Source: JADZAI01 sp046348585
GTDB taxonomy: Bacteria > Pseudomonadota > Alphaproteobacteria > Micropepsales > Micropepsaceae
DNA: 64,000 nt
Direction: 5' to 3'
Assembly (NCBI GenBank): GCA_046348585.1
Contig: JAXMDZ010000005.1
Location: forward strand, 62,001 to 126,000
The notes beneath the pieces are model-generated. The model did not search any database. It saw nothing but the letters and a program-made list of their open reading frames with translations, and was not told the DNA's origin. The position numbers and the translations under genes are program-made. Of the stretch, positions 35,479 to 42,880 are shown piece by piece; positions within the stretch are counted from its first letter, which is position 1; the number at the start of each line of letters is the position of its first letter.

Positions 35479-35496
35479 TGTATACTATAGTATACA
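35479..35496 (-). promoter_or_regulatory. Palindromic operator/promoter of the toxin-antitoxin pair
   Basis: TGTATACTATAGTATACA is a perfect 18-bp palindrome, unusually AT-rich for this genome, one base upstream of the toxin ATG. It contains TATACT on the coding strand, a good -10 element. A start site about 6-7 bases after it would give a leader of only a few bases. The likely ligand is the HigA-like antitoxin, which would block RNA polymerase directly. Confidence 0.75.
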
Positions 35497-35534
35497 CTTG
35501 GCGCGTTCCGTAGGCAATCCCAGCCCAGGCCGCC

Positions 35535-36170
35535 TTAGGGAATGCCCGCGACCTTGTGGGTCTGGAGGCCGAGGCGCCATTGCGGGTGCGCCATGCAGTA
35601 GCGGGCGGCGGCGGCGGTGTTGGCGTCGCGCGCCGGGCCGTCCATCGGCTGAAGGAAGAAATGGCGGAAGGCGAGGCCCGCGAAGCGTTCGGGCGGGGCG
35701 TCGGATTGCGGATAGACGAGCTTCAGCTCGTCGCCCGTGCGCTGCGCCAGCTCGGCCCCGGCCTTGGGCGAGACGCAGATCCAGTCGAGGCCGGGCGGCG
35801 CGGCGAGCGTGCCGTTGGTCTCCACCGCGATCTCGAAGCCGCGGGCGTGCAGCGCCTCGATCAGCGGCGCGTCCAGTTGCAGCAGCGGCTCGCCGCCGGT
35901 GCAGACGACATAGGGGGTGCCCCCCTGCCCCGCCGGCCAGCGCGCGGCGATGGCCTCGGCGAGCGCCTCCGCGCCCCCGAACTTGCCGCCGCCCTCGCCG
36001 TCCGTGCCGACGAAATCCGTGTCGCAGAAGGTGCAGACGGCGCTCGCCCGGTCGCGCTCCAGCCCGCTCCACAGATTGCAGCCGGCGAAGCGGCAGAAGA
36101 CGGCGGCGCGGCCGGACTGAGCGCCCTCGCCCTGGAGCGTGTAGAATATCTCCTTGACCGCGTAGGTCAT
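35535..36170 (-). CDS. queE: 7-carboxy-7-deazaguanine synthase (radical SAM)
   Basis: A 211-residue radical SAM enzyme that turns carboxytetrahydropterin into 7-carboxy-7-deazaguanine. The iron-sulfur cysteines are C31, C46 and C49, i.e. a C-x14-C-x2-C arrangement as in Burkholderia QueE, not the usual C-x3-C-x2-C. Other features: EIFYTLQGEGAQSG, CTGGEPLLQLD, ETNGT and VSPKAG. The ATG at 36170 overlaps the queC stop by 4 bases. The toxin gene follows 57 bases after its stop. Confidence 0.95.
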   Translation of the reverse strand: MTYAVKEIFYTLQGEGAQSGRAAVFCRFAGCNLWSGLERDRASAVCTFCDTDFVGTDGEGGGKFGGAEALAEAIAARWPAGQGGTPYVVCTGGEPLLQLDAPLIEALHARGFEIAVETNGTLAAPPGLDWICVSPKAGAELAQRTGDELKLVYPQSDAPPERFAGLAFRHFFLQPMDGPARDANTAAAARYCMAHPQWRLGLQTHKVAGIP

Positions 36171-36862
36171 CGCGCCGCCCGGAACTTCGCCCAGCCTGCC
36201 GCTCGCAACTCGCAGGCCGGGCACGCGCCGCAGCCATAGCCCCAGTCGTGGCGCGTCTCGCGGTCGCCGACATAGCAGGTGTGGGTTTCCTCGACGATCA
36301 GGTCGAGCAGGTCCGCGCCGCCCAGCCGTTCGGCGAGCGCGAAGGTTTGCGCCTTGTCGATCCACATCAGCGGCGTCTCGATCACGAAGCGCCGCTCCAT
36401 GCCGAGATTGAGGCTGACCTGGAGGCTTTTCAGCGTGTCGTCGCGGCAGTCGGGATAGCCCGAATAGTCGGTCTCGCACATGCCGCCGACCAGATGCTTC
36501 AGCCCCCGGCGATAGGCGAGCGCGGCGGCGGCGGTGAAGAAAAGGAGATTGCGTCCCGGCACGAAGGTGGTCGGCAGTCCGTTCGCGCCCATCTCGATGG
36601 CCGTGCCGTCGGTGAGCGCCGTGCCGCCGATCTCCGCCAGCAGGCCGAGGTCGAGCATATGGTCGGGGCCGAGGCGCGCGCCCCAGGCCGGGAAGTCGCG
36701 CCTCAGCCGGGCGAGCACGCGCGGCCGCACGTCCAGCTCGACCTTGTGGCGCTGGCCGTAGGCGAAGCCGACGGTCTCGACCGTCTCGTAACGGTCGAGC
36801 GCCCAGGCGAGGCAGGTCGCCGAATCCTGCCCGCCGGAAAAGAGAACCAGTGCGCCGCTCAT
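36167..36862 (-). CDS. queC: 7-cyano-7-deazaguanine synthase
   Basis: A 231-residue ATP-dependent enzyme that makes preQ0 from carboxydeazaguanine and ammonia. The PP-loop is LFSGGQDS; FAYGQRHKVEL, FVPGRNLLFFT, CETDYSGYPDCR and the C-terminal zinc site (ETHTCY...CGACPACELR) are all present. AAAGGAGG lies upstream of the ATG at 36862. It is the first gene of the que cluster and overlaps queE by 4 bases. I saw no preQ1 riboswitch upstream. Confidence 0.96.
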   Translation of the reverse strand: MSGALVLFSGGQDSATCLAWALDRYETVETVGFAYGQRHKVELDVRPRVLARLRRDFPAWGARLGPDHMLDLGLLAEIGGTALTDGTAIEMGANGLPTTFVPGRNLLFFTAAAALAYRRGLKHLVGGMCETDYSGYPDCRDDTLKSLQVSLNLGMERRFVIETPLMWIDKAQTFALAERLGGADLLDLIVEETHTCYVGDRETRHDWGYGCGACPACELRAAGWAKFRAAR

Positions 36863-36986
36863 GGCCTCCTTTACCTCATGCCGCACTGCGGCGGAACACG
36901 CGCTTTCCGGCGGTTTTGGATTGGCGTAAACGAGTTTCAGACGCGGCCCCCGCCGCCCGCCACAGAACAGACAAGGACGCCCCAGC

Positions 36987-38114
36987 GTGACCACCAGCGT
37001 CGCCATTACCGGCACCGGGCTCTACACCCCGCCCAATGCGATCTCGAACGAGGAACTCGTCGCCGCTTTCAACAGCTTCGTGCGCCGCCACAACGAGGCC
37101 CACAGCGCCGAGATCGCCGCCGGGACCATGCCGGCGCTGACCGAATCCAGCGTCGAGTTCATCGTCAAGGCGAGCGGCATCAAGAGCCGCTACGTCATCG
37201 ACAAGGCGGGCGTGCTGGACCCCGACACGATGACGCCGCGCATCCCCGAGCGCCCCAACGACGAGATCTCGGTGCTGGCCGAAATCGGCGTCGCGGCCGC
37301 CAAGCAGGCGATGGCCCAGGCCGGGCGCGGCCCAGGAGACATCGACGGCGTGATCTGCGCCGCCTCGAACATGCAGCGCGCCTATCCGGCGATGGCGATC
37401 GAAATCCAGTTCGCGCTGGGCATCGAGGGCTACGGCTTCGACATGAACGTCGCCTGCTCGTCGGCGACCTTCGGCATCCAGGCGGCGGCCGACATGATCC
37501 GCGCCGGGCACGCCCGGTCCATTCTGGTGGTGAACCCCGAAATCTGTTCCGGCCATCTCAATTTCCGCGACCGCGACAGCCATTTCATCTTCGGCGACGT
37601 GGCGACGGCGATCCTCCTGGAAGCCTCAGACAAGGCGGCCTCGCCGCATGCCTTCGAGATCGTCGACACCAAGCTGAAGACCCAGTTCTCGAACAATATC
37701 CGCAACAATTTCGGCTTCCTGAACCGCTGCGCGCCCGAAGGCATCGGCAAGACCGACAAGCTGTTCGTTCAGGAAGGGCGCAAGGTTTTCAAGGAGGTCG
37801 TGCCGATGGTGTCGGACATGATCCTCGCCCATGCCGCCGAACGCGGCATCGAACCGAAGGCGCTGAAGCGGCTGTGGCTGCACCAGGCCAACATCAACAT
37901 GAACGACTTCATCGCCCGCCGGGTGCTGGGCCGCGACCCGCTGCCCGGCGAAAGCCCGGTGATCCTCGACGAATACGCGAACACCAGCTCCGCCGGCTCG
38001 ATCATCGCCTTCCACAAATACCAGGACGATCTGAAGGCCGGCGATCTCGGCCTCATCTGCTCGTTCGGGGCAGGCTATTCGGCCGGCACGGTGATCGTGC
38101 GCAAGATGGCGTGA
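36987..38114 (+). CDS. Beta-ketoacyl-ACP synthase III-like protein
   Basis: A 375-residue FabH-like thiolase-fold condensing enzyme. The active-site Cys is in NVACSSATFG, His in LWLHQANINMND and Asn in ANTSSAGS. It is longer than housekeeping FabH (about 320 residues) through an insert in the first 70 residues, and resembles Pseudomonas FabH2-type proteins that take medium-chain acyl-CoA into fatty acid synthesis. The start is GTG at 36987, with AAGGACG upstream. Such a substrate range would connect with the mcl-PHA genes in this window, but that is inference. Confidence 0.88.
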   Translation: MTTSVAITGTGLYTPPNAISNEELVAAFNSFVRRHNEAHSAEIAAGTMPALTESSVEFIVKASGIKSRYVIDKAGVLDPDTMTPRIPERPNDEISVLAEIGVAAAKQAMAQAGRGPGDIDGVICAASNMQRAYPAMAIEIQFALGIEGYGFDMNVACSSATFGIQAAADMIRAGHARSILVVNPEICSGHLNFRDRDSHFIFGDVATAILLEASDKAASPHAFEIVDTKLKTQFSNNIRNNFGFLNRCAPEGIGKTDKLFVQEGRKVFKEVVPMVSDMILAHAAERGIEPKALKRLWLHQANINMNDFIARRVLGRDPLPGESPVILDEYANTSSAGSIIAFHKYQDDLKAGDLGLICSFGAGYSAGTVIVRKMA

Positions 38115-38121
38115 GGGCCGC

Positions 38122-38484
38122 CTAGACCTCGCCGACGCTGACCACCTTGAAGGTCATCAGCTTGCCGTTGTGCTCGGTGACCGAGACGTATTCGCCGGCC
38201 TTGAGCAGATGGCTGTCGAGCTTGAAGACCGGCTCGTCGTCGCTCTGCCCGGCCTTGTAGTCGAAGAACCAGCCGGTGGGGCCGTGCTTGAGCAGGCCGC
38301 GCTCCTGAAAGCCGTTGGCGAAGTGGCGCACCGTGCAGGCGGCCGGGGCCGCCGCCCAGGCGGTCTGGTCGAGATGGCCGTCCGCGGTCAGCGGCGCGAC
38401 GATGTCGTAGCCGATGGCCGGCGAGCCGTCCGGGTGCTGGGGATCGCGCGCCAGTTCGAGGTGGATGCGTTTCAGGCCGGACAT
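38122..38484 (-). CDS. Conserved hypothetical protein
   Basis: A 120-residue soluble protein with recognisable short blocks: RIHLELARDPQHPDGSPAIGY, GWFFDYKAGQSDDEPVFKLD and HLLKAGEYVSVTEHNG. I do not know the family. The pattern is that of a small beta-rich domain with no signal peptide, cysteine pair or metal motif. It is convergent with the FabH-like gene, 7 bases apart. Confidence 0.75.
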   Translation of the reverse strand: MSGLKRIHLELARDPQHPDGSPAIGYDIVAPLTADGHLDQTAWAAAPAACTVRHFANGFQERGLLKHGPTGWFFDYKAGQSDDEPVFKLDSHLLKAGEYVSVTEHNGKLMTFKVVSVGEV

Positions 38485-38641
38485 GGAACTCTCCAGAAAG
38501 CGACTTGGGTCAGCTGGGGCCTAGTCCTGCCCGAACTCATTGCGTTCGGTCAATGCGGCGCGGGGGTTGTGCATAAGCGCCACGCGGCGCTTGCGCCGGA
38601 CAAGGCGCGGCGGCAAACAGAGGCCCCATAGCGGATCACCC

Positions 38642-39238
38642 ATGCCCCAGCCCAAAGCCCCGGCGGGCGCCTGGCAGCGAATGCTCTCCGGCCGCCGCCT
38701 GAACCTGCTCGATCCCTCGCCCCTCGACATCGAGATCGAGGACATCGCCCACGGCCTCGCCCGGGTGGCGCGCTGGAACGGCCAGACCAAGGGCGCGCAC
38801 GCCTTTTCGGTCGCCCAGCACTGCATGCTGGTGGAGCGCATCGCCGTGCAGCTGAAGCCGGGCCTGCCCCGCGAGGCGCGGCTGGCGGCGCTGCTGCACG
38901 ACGCCCCCGAATACGTGATCGGCGACCTCATCTCGCCGTTCAAGCGGGCGGTCGGGATCAACTACAAGGATCTGGAGAACCGCCTGCTGGAGGCGATCCA
39001 TGTCCGCTTCGGGATCGCCCCCAGGACGCCCGAGACGCTGCACCGGCTGATCAAGAAGGCCGACACGGCGGCGGCCTATTTCGAGGCGACGCAGCTCGCC
39101 GGGTTCGACGCCGCCGAGGCCCGCAAGCTGTTCGGCGAGCCCAAGGGCGTGCCCAACAAGCGGCTGGAGCCGTGGGGGCCGGTCGAGGCGCAGCAGCGTT
39201 TCGTCAAGCGCTTCCACGAGCTGGAGGCGCATCCCTGA
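38642..39238 (+). CDS. HD domain phosphohydrolase (YfbR-like)
   Basis: A 198-residue HD-family hydrolase: HAFSVAQHCMLV (first histidine), LLHDAPEYVIGDLISP (the HD pair) and IKKADTAAAYFEA (last aspartate). The closest type is YfbR-like 5'-deoxynucleotidase, which dephosphorylates dNMPs. It is the first gene of a run with a phosphatase, a NAD regulator and an alpha/beta hydrolase, all with very short gaps, so it may belong to a nucleotide/NAD-related operon. Confidence 0.85.
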   Translation: MPQPKAPAGAWQRMLSGRRLNLLDPSPLDIEIEDIAHGLARVARWNGQTKGAHAFSVAQHCMLVERIAVQLKPGLPREARLAALLHDAPEYVIGDLISPFKRAVGINYKDLENRLLEAIHVRFGIAPRTPETLHRLIKKADTAAAYFEATQLAGFDAAEARKLFGEPKGVPNKRLEPWGPVEAQQRFVKRFHELEAHP

Positions 39239-39239
39239 C

Positions 39240-39770
39240 ATGCCGCGGATCATGGTCACCCCGCTGTCGCTGGTGGACGAGACGGTCCGCACCCATGGGC
39301 CTTCGCATCTGCTGACGCTGCTCGGGCCGGCCTACATGATCGACCATCACGGTGCCTTCGCCCCGCCCCGGCATCTGCGCATCCAGGTCAACGACATCGC
39401 CGCGCCCATCGCCGGGCAGACCGAGCCGACCGCCGGCCATGTCGCGCGGGTGCTCGCCTTCGTGGACGACTGGGATCGCAGCGCGCCGATGCTGATCCAT
39501 TGCTGGGCCGGGATCAGCCGCTCGACCGCCTCGATGTTCATGGCGTTGTGCAAGCTGAACCCGGAGCGCGACGAGACCGAGATCCTCGCCCGGATGCGCC
39601 GTCTCGCGCCGCATATCGCGCCCAACCGGCTGCTCACCGCCCATGCCGACGACCTGCTCGGGCGCGGCGGGCGGATGGTCGATGCGCTGGACGCGGTCGG
39701 CCCGGCGCGGCCGGCGAGCGAGGGCTATCTGTTCGAACTGCCCGCCGTGCTCGGCGGCGAGGCGGAGTGA
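39240..39770 (+). CDS. Tyrosine/dual-specificity protein phosphatase
   Basis: A 176-residue phosphatase with the signature HCWAGISRST (the HC-x5-R P-loop) and an upstream general-acid region (INDIAAP-like, here VNDIAAPIAG). The fold is the cysteine-based DSP type. The substrate may be a phosphoprotein or a small phosphorylated metabolite. Its ATG follows the HD gene stop by one base and its end lies 4 bases before the Nudix-like regulator. Confidence 0.88.
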   Translation: MPRIMVTPLSLVDETVRTHGPSHLLTLLGPAYMIDHHGAFAPPRHLRIQVNDIAAPIAGQTEPTAGHVARVLAFVDDWDRSAPMLIHCWAGISRSTASMFMALCKLNPERDETEILARMRRLAPHIAPNRLLTAHADDLLGRGGRMVDALDAVGPARPASEGYLFELPAVLGGEAE

Positions 39771-39774
39771 GGCC

Positions 39775-40773
39775 ATGCCCTTCGCCTCGCACAGCCAGGC
39801 GGTCGTCATCGGGCTGAACGCCGCGATCGTCGCCATGATCGACGGCGAGCCGCATGTGCTGGCGGTGCGCCATGTCGTGCCCGACCCCGCCAAGGGCGTG
39901 CGGCCCGAGCGCGACGGCCTGCCCTTCGGCCCGTTCGAGCCGTTCGAGCACCGCACGCTGGAGACCGGCCTGCGCAGCTGGGTGAAGAATCAGACCGGGC
40001 TCGACATGGGCTATGTCGAGCAGCTCTACACGTTCGGCGACCGCGGCCGCCACGAGGTGAAGCCGGGCGAAGGCCCGCGCGTCGTTTCGGTCGGTTATCT
40101 GGCGCTGGTGCGGGCGCATGGCGGGGCGACCGCGCCCGACGCCGCCTGGCGCGACTGGTACGGCTATTTCCCGTGGGAGGACTGGCGCGCCGCCCGGCCC
40201 GCCGCCATCGACGAGGCGATCCTGCCCCGGCTCAAGGCCTGGGCGGCGCAGGGCGGCGCGGCCCGCGAGGCGCGCTGGGACCGGGCGCGGCTCTGCTTCG
40301 GCTTCGACGGGCTGCACTGGGACGAGGAAAAGACGCTGGAGCGCTACGAGCTGCTCTACGAGGCGGGGCTGGTGGCCGAAGCGCGGATCGACGGGCGCGA
40401 GTTCGCGTCCTCCGGCCAGCCGGCGGTCGAGCTGGGCGTGCCGATGATCTTCGACCACCGGCGCATTCTCGCCACCGCCATCGGGCGGCTGCGGGGCAAG
40501 CTGAAATACCGCCCCGTGGTGTTCGAGCTGATGCCGCCGGAATTCACGCTGCTGGAATTGCAGCGCACGGTCGAGGCGATCTCGGGCGCGCAGGTCCACA
40601 AACAGAATTTCCGCCGCCTCGTGGAAAGCTCCGGTCTGGTCGAGGGCACCGGGCGGATGTCGGCGCAGGCCAAGGGCCGTCCGGCGGAGAAGTTCCGCTT
40701 CCGCCGCGAGGTGCTGCGCGAGCGTCCGGCGCCGGGGGTCAAGCTGACCGCGCCGCGCGGGGGCAAGCGATGA
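39775..40773 (+). CDS. nadQ: Nudix-like NAD metabolism regulator (NrtR/NadQ type)
   Basis: A 332-residue protein with an N-terminal Nudix-like domain (about 5-160: VVIGLNAAIVAMIDGEPHVLAVRH, given in part, but no complete Nudix catalytic box) and a C-terminal winged helix (about 225-310: RRILATAIGRLRGKLKYRPVVFEL region, FTLLELQRTVEAI and VHKQNFRRLVESSGLV). This is the NrtR architecture. In alphaproteobacteria such proteins (NadQ) repress nadABC when NAD or ATP is plentiful. nadA, nadB and nadC follow after one gene, and a perfect dyad lies over the nadA promoter. The name is inferred from architecture and context. Confidence 0.82.
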   Translation: MPFASHSQAVVIGLNAAIVAMIDGEPHVLAVRHVVPDPAKGVRPERDGLPFGPFEPFEHRTLETGLRSWVKNQTGLDMGYVEQLYTFGDRGRHEVKPGEGPRVVSVGYLALVRAHGGATAPDAAWRDWYGYFPWEDWRAARPAAIDEAILPRLKAWAAQGGAAREARWDRARLCFGFDGLHWDEEKTLERYELLYEAGLVAEARIDGREFASSGQPAVELGVPMIFDHRRILATAIGRLRGKLKYRPVVFELMPPEFTLLELQRTVEAISGAQVHKQNFRRLVESSGLVEGTGRMSAQAKGRPAEKFRFRREVLRERPAPGVKLTAPRGGKR

Positions 40774-41738
40774 TCCGCGCGGTCTTCGGGGCCGTCCGGG
40801 GCACGGTCTGCGCGGCGGTCTTCGTCGTCGCGGCGGCCGCCCAGAGCGAGCCGAAATGGACCGAGAGCGAGGTCGCGCTCGGGAGCGGCGACGCCGCGCT
40901 GCACGCCAGCTACATCGCGCCGGGGGCGTGGAAGGCGGAGTTCGACGCCGTGCTGATCCTGCCCGGTTCGGGACCGACCGACCGGAACGGCAATCAGGCC
41001 GGGATGCAGAACGACTCGCTGAAGATGATCGCCCTGGCGCTCGGCGAGGAAGGGATCGCCAGCCTGCGCATGGACAAGCGCGGGGTCGCCGCCTCGATCC
41101 CGGCCATGACGCGCGAGGAGGATCTGCGCTTCGAGACCTATATCGAGGACGCACGCGCCTGGCTCGCCTTCCTGAAGGCGCAGGGCGGCGTCCGGCGCGT
41201 CTTCGTGATCGGCCATTCGGAAGGCGCGCTGATCGGCGCGGTGGTGGCGCAGTCGGCGGACGTGGCGGGCTATGTCAGCCTCGCCGGGGTCGGCGAGAAG
41301 GCGGCCGACGTGCTGCGCCGCCAGCTCGCCGCCAACAGCCCGCTCGCCGCCGCGCTCGCCGAACCGACGCTGAAGAAGCTGGAGGCCGGGGAGACCGATC
41401 CCGACGTGCCGGAGGCGCTGAAGGCGCTGTTCCGCCCCAGCGTGCAGCCCTATCTCATCTCGTGGTTCCGCTATGACCCCACGGTCGAGATCGCCAAGAT
41501 CCCCGGCAAGGTCGCCATCGTGCAGGGCACGACCGACATCCAGGTGCTGGTGAGCGACGCGGAAAAGCTGCACGCCGCCCGCCCCGACGCCGCCTACACG
41601 ATCGTCGAAGGCATGAACCATGTGCTGAAGGCCGTTCCGGCCGACCGGGCGGCCAATATCGCCGCCTATGGCGACCCCACGCTGCCGCTGGCGCCGGGCC
41701 TGACGGCGGCGCTGCTGGGGTTTGTGACAGCCCCTTGA
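40770..41738 (+). CDS. Secreted alpha/beta hydrolase
   Basis: A 322-residue hydrolase with a signal peptide (about 1-24). It has the oxyanion motif LILPGSGPTDRNGN, RMDKRGVAAS, the nucleophile elbow GHSEGALIG (catalytic Ser), a late Asp in GTTDIQV and His in EGMNHVLK. PGSGPTDRNGN is typical of a bacterial family of exported serine hydrolases with unknown substrate. The start overlaps the regulator stop by 4 bases. It lies upstream of nadA but has no known role in NAD synthesis; nadA has its own promoters. Confidence 0.88.
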   Translation: MIRAVFGAVRGTVCAAVFVVAAAAQSEPKWTESEVALGSGDAALHASYIAPGAWKAEFDAVLILPGSGPTDRNGNQAGMQNDSLKMIALALGEEGIASLRMDKRGVAASIPAMTREEDLRFETYIEDARAWLAFLKAQGGVRRVFVIGHSEGALIGAVVAQSADVAGYVSLAGVGEKAADVLRRQLAANSPLAAALAEPTLKKLEAGETDPDVPEALKALFRPSVQPYLISWFRYDPTVEIAKIPGKVAIVQGTTDIQVLVSDAEKLHAARPDAAYTIVEGMNHVLKAVPADRAANIAAYGDPTLPLAPGLTAALLGFVTAP

Positions 41739-41750
41739 TTTTTATATACT
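41722..41750 (+). promoter_or_regulatory. Upstream promoter for nadA
   Basis: TTGTGA (41722-41727) and TATACT (41745-41750) are separated by exactly 17 bases, a good sigma-70-like promoter. It overlaps the last codons of the hydrolase gene. Transcription would start near 41757 and run through the dyad at 41807-41827. Confidence 0.5.
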
Positions 41751-41780
41751 CAGGTCTAGCATAATTCGCAGTCGGCGGTC

Positions 41781-41827
41781 TTGAACCGCTCTTCTTCGGG
41801 TCGTATATATGCTCACGACGAGCATAT
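41781..41827 (+). promoter_or_regulatory. nadA promoter with overlapping dyad operator
   Basis: TTGAAC (41781-41786) and TATATA (41804-41809) lie 17 bases apart. Overlapping the -10 and the expected start point is a perfect dyad, ATATGCTC-ACGAC-GAGCATAT (41807-41827), 8-bp arms with a 5-base spacer. This is the right place and form for a repressor site, most likely for the Nudix-like regulator encoded upstream. A TTG at 41781 is in frame with nadA, but it is the -35 element, which argues against its use as a start. Confidence 0.7.
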
Positions 41828-41843
41828 CTCGGAGGGCAAGGGT

Positions 41844-42869
41844 ATGGAAACGGATCTCACCTTCACGCCTGACGTCGCGCGCGAAACCGCGCCGCTCTAC
41901 GAGCGCGTCCGCTCAATCATCCCCGAGATCGAATGGCGGATGCACGCCCCCTACATCGCCGCCATCAACCGGCTGAAGAAGGAGATGGGCGCGGTCGTCC
42001 TCGCCCATAACTACCAGACGCCGGAAATCTTCCACTGCGTCGCCGACTTCTCGGGCGACTCGCTGCAATTGGCGCGCGAGGCGGCGAAGACCGACGCGAA
42101 GATCATCGTGCAGGCCGGCGTCCACTTCATGGCCGAGACCTCGAAGATCCTCAGCCCCGAAAAGACCGTGCTGATCCCCGATCTCGCGGCCGGCTGCTCG
42201 CTCGCCGCCTCGATCACCGGCGAAGACGTGCGCCTGCTGCGCCAGCGCTTCCCCGGCGTGCCGATCGTCACCTATGTGAACACCTCGGCCGAGGTGAAGG
42301 CGGAGAGCGACATCTGCTGCACTTCGTCGAACGCGATGGACGTGGTGGAGTCGCTGGGCGCGCCGCGCGTCTTCCTGATCCCCGACCAGTATCTCGCCCG
42401 CAACGTCGCCAATCGGACGAAGGTCGAGATCCTCACCTGGGCCGGCTCGTGCGAGGTGCACGAGCGCTTCACCGCCGACGACATCCGCGCCTTCCGCAAG
42501 TCGCATCCGGGCGTCGTGGTGCTCGCCCATCCCGAGTGCCCGCCCGAAGTGGTCGCTGAGGCCGACTTCGCCGGATCGACCAGCGCGATGATCGGCTATG
42601 TCGAGGGCAAGCGGCCCAAGCGCGTCGTCATGGTGACGGAGTGCTCGATGAGCGACAACGTGGCGGCCTCGCTGCCCGACGTCGAGTTCGTGCGGCCGTG
42701 CAATCTCTGCCCGCACATGAAGCGGATCACGCTGCCGAAGATCCTGCACGCGCTGGAGACCATGACGCACGAGGTGACGGTCGATCCCGAGATCGCCGTG
42801 CGGGCCCGCGCCGCCGTCGAGGCGATGCTGAAGGTCGGCACGCCGCGCAGCCGCGCGCAGGCCGCCTGA
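41844..42869 (+). CDS. nadA: Quinolinate synthase
   Basis: A 341-residue [4Fe-4S] enzyme that condenses iminoaspartate with dihydroxyacetone phosphate to quinolinate. The three cluster cysteines fall in AGCSLAAS, SCEVHERF-type and CNLCPHMKR segments; the substrate motifs VLAHNYQTPEI, GDSLQLA, FMAETSKI and NTSAEVKAE are present. The ATG at 41844 has GGAGGGCAAG upstream. It is the first gene of nadA-nadB-nadC, the aspartate route to NAD. Confidence 0.97.
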   Translation: METDLTFTPDVARETAPLYERVRSIIPEIEWRMHAPYIAAINRLKKEMGAVVLAHNYQTPEIFHCVADFSGDSLQLAREAAKTDAKIIVQAGVHFMAETSKILSPEKTVLIPDLAAGCSLAASITGEDVRLLRQRFPGVPIVTYVNTSAEVKAESDICCTSSNAMDVVESLGAPRVFLIPDQYLARNVANRTKVEILTWAGSCEVHERFTADDIRAFRKSHPGVVVLAHPECPPEVVAEADFAGSTSAMIGYVEGKRPKRVVMVTECSMSDNVAASLPDVEFVRPCNLCPHMKRITLPKILHALETMTHEVTVDPEIAVRARAAVEAMLKVGTPRSRAQAA

Positions 42870-42880
42870 AAGGCCATGCC

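Noticed and set aside
36863..36986. preQ1 riboswitch before queC
   Set aside because: No short C-rich hairpin with the A-rich tail of preQ1-I was found.
41781..41843. TTG at 41781 as nadA start
   Set aside because: It is the -35 hexamer of a good promoter, and the ATG at 41844 has a strong ribosome binding site.
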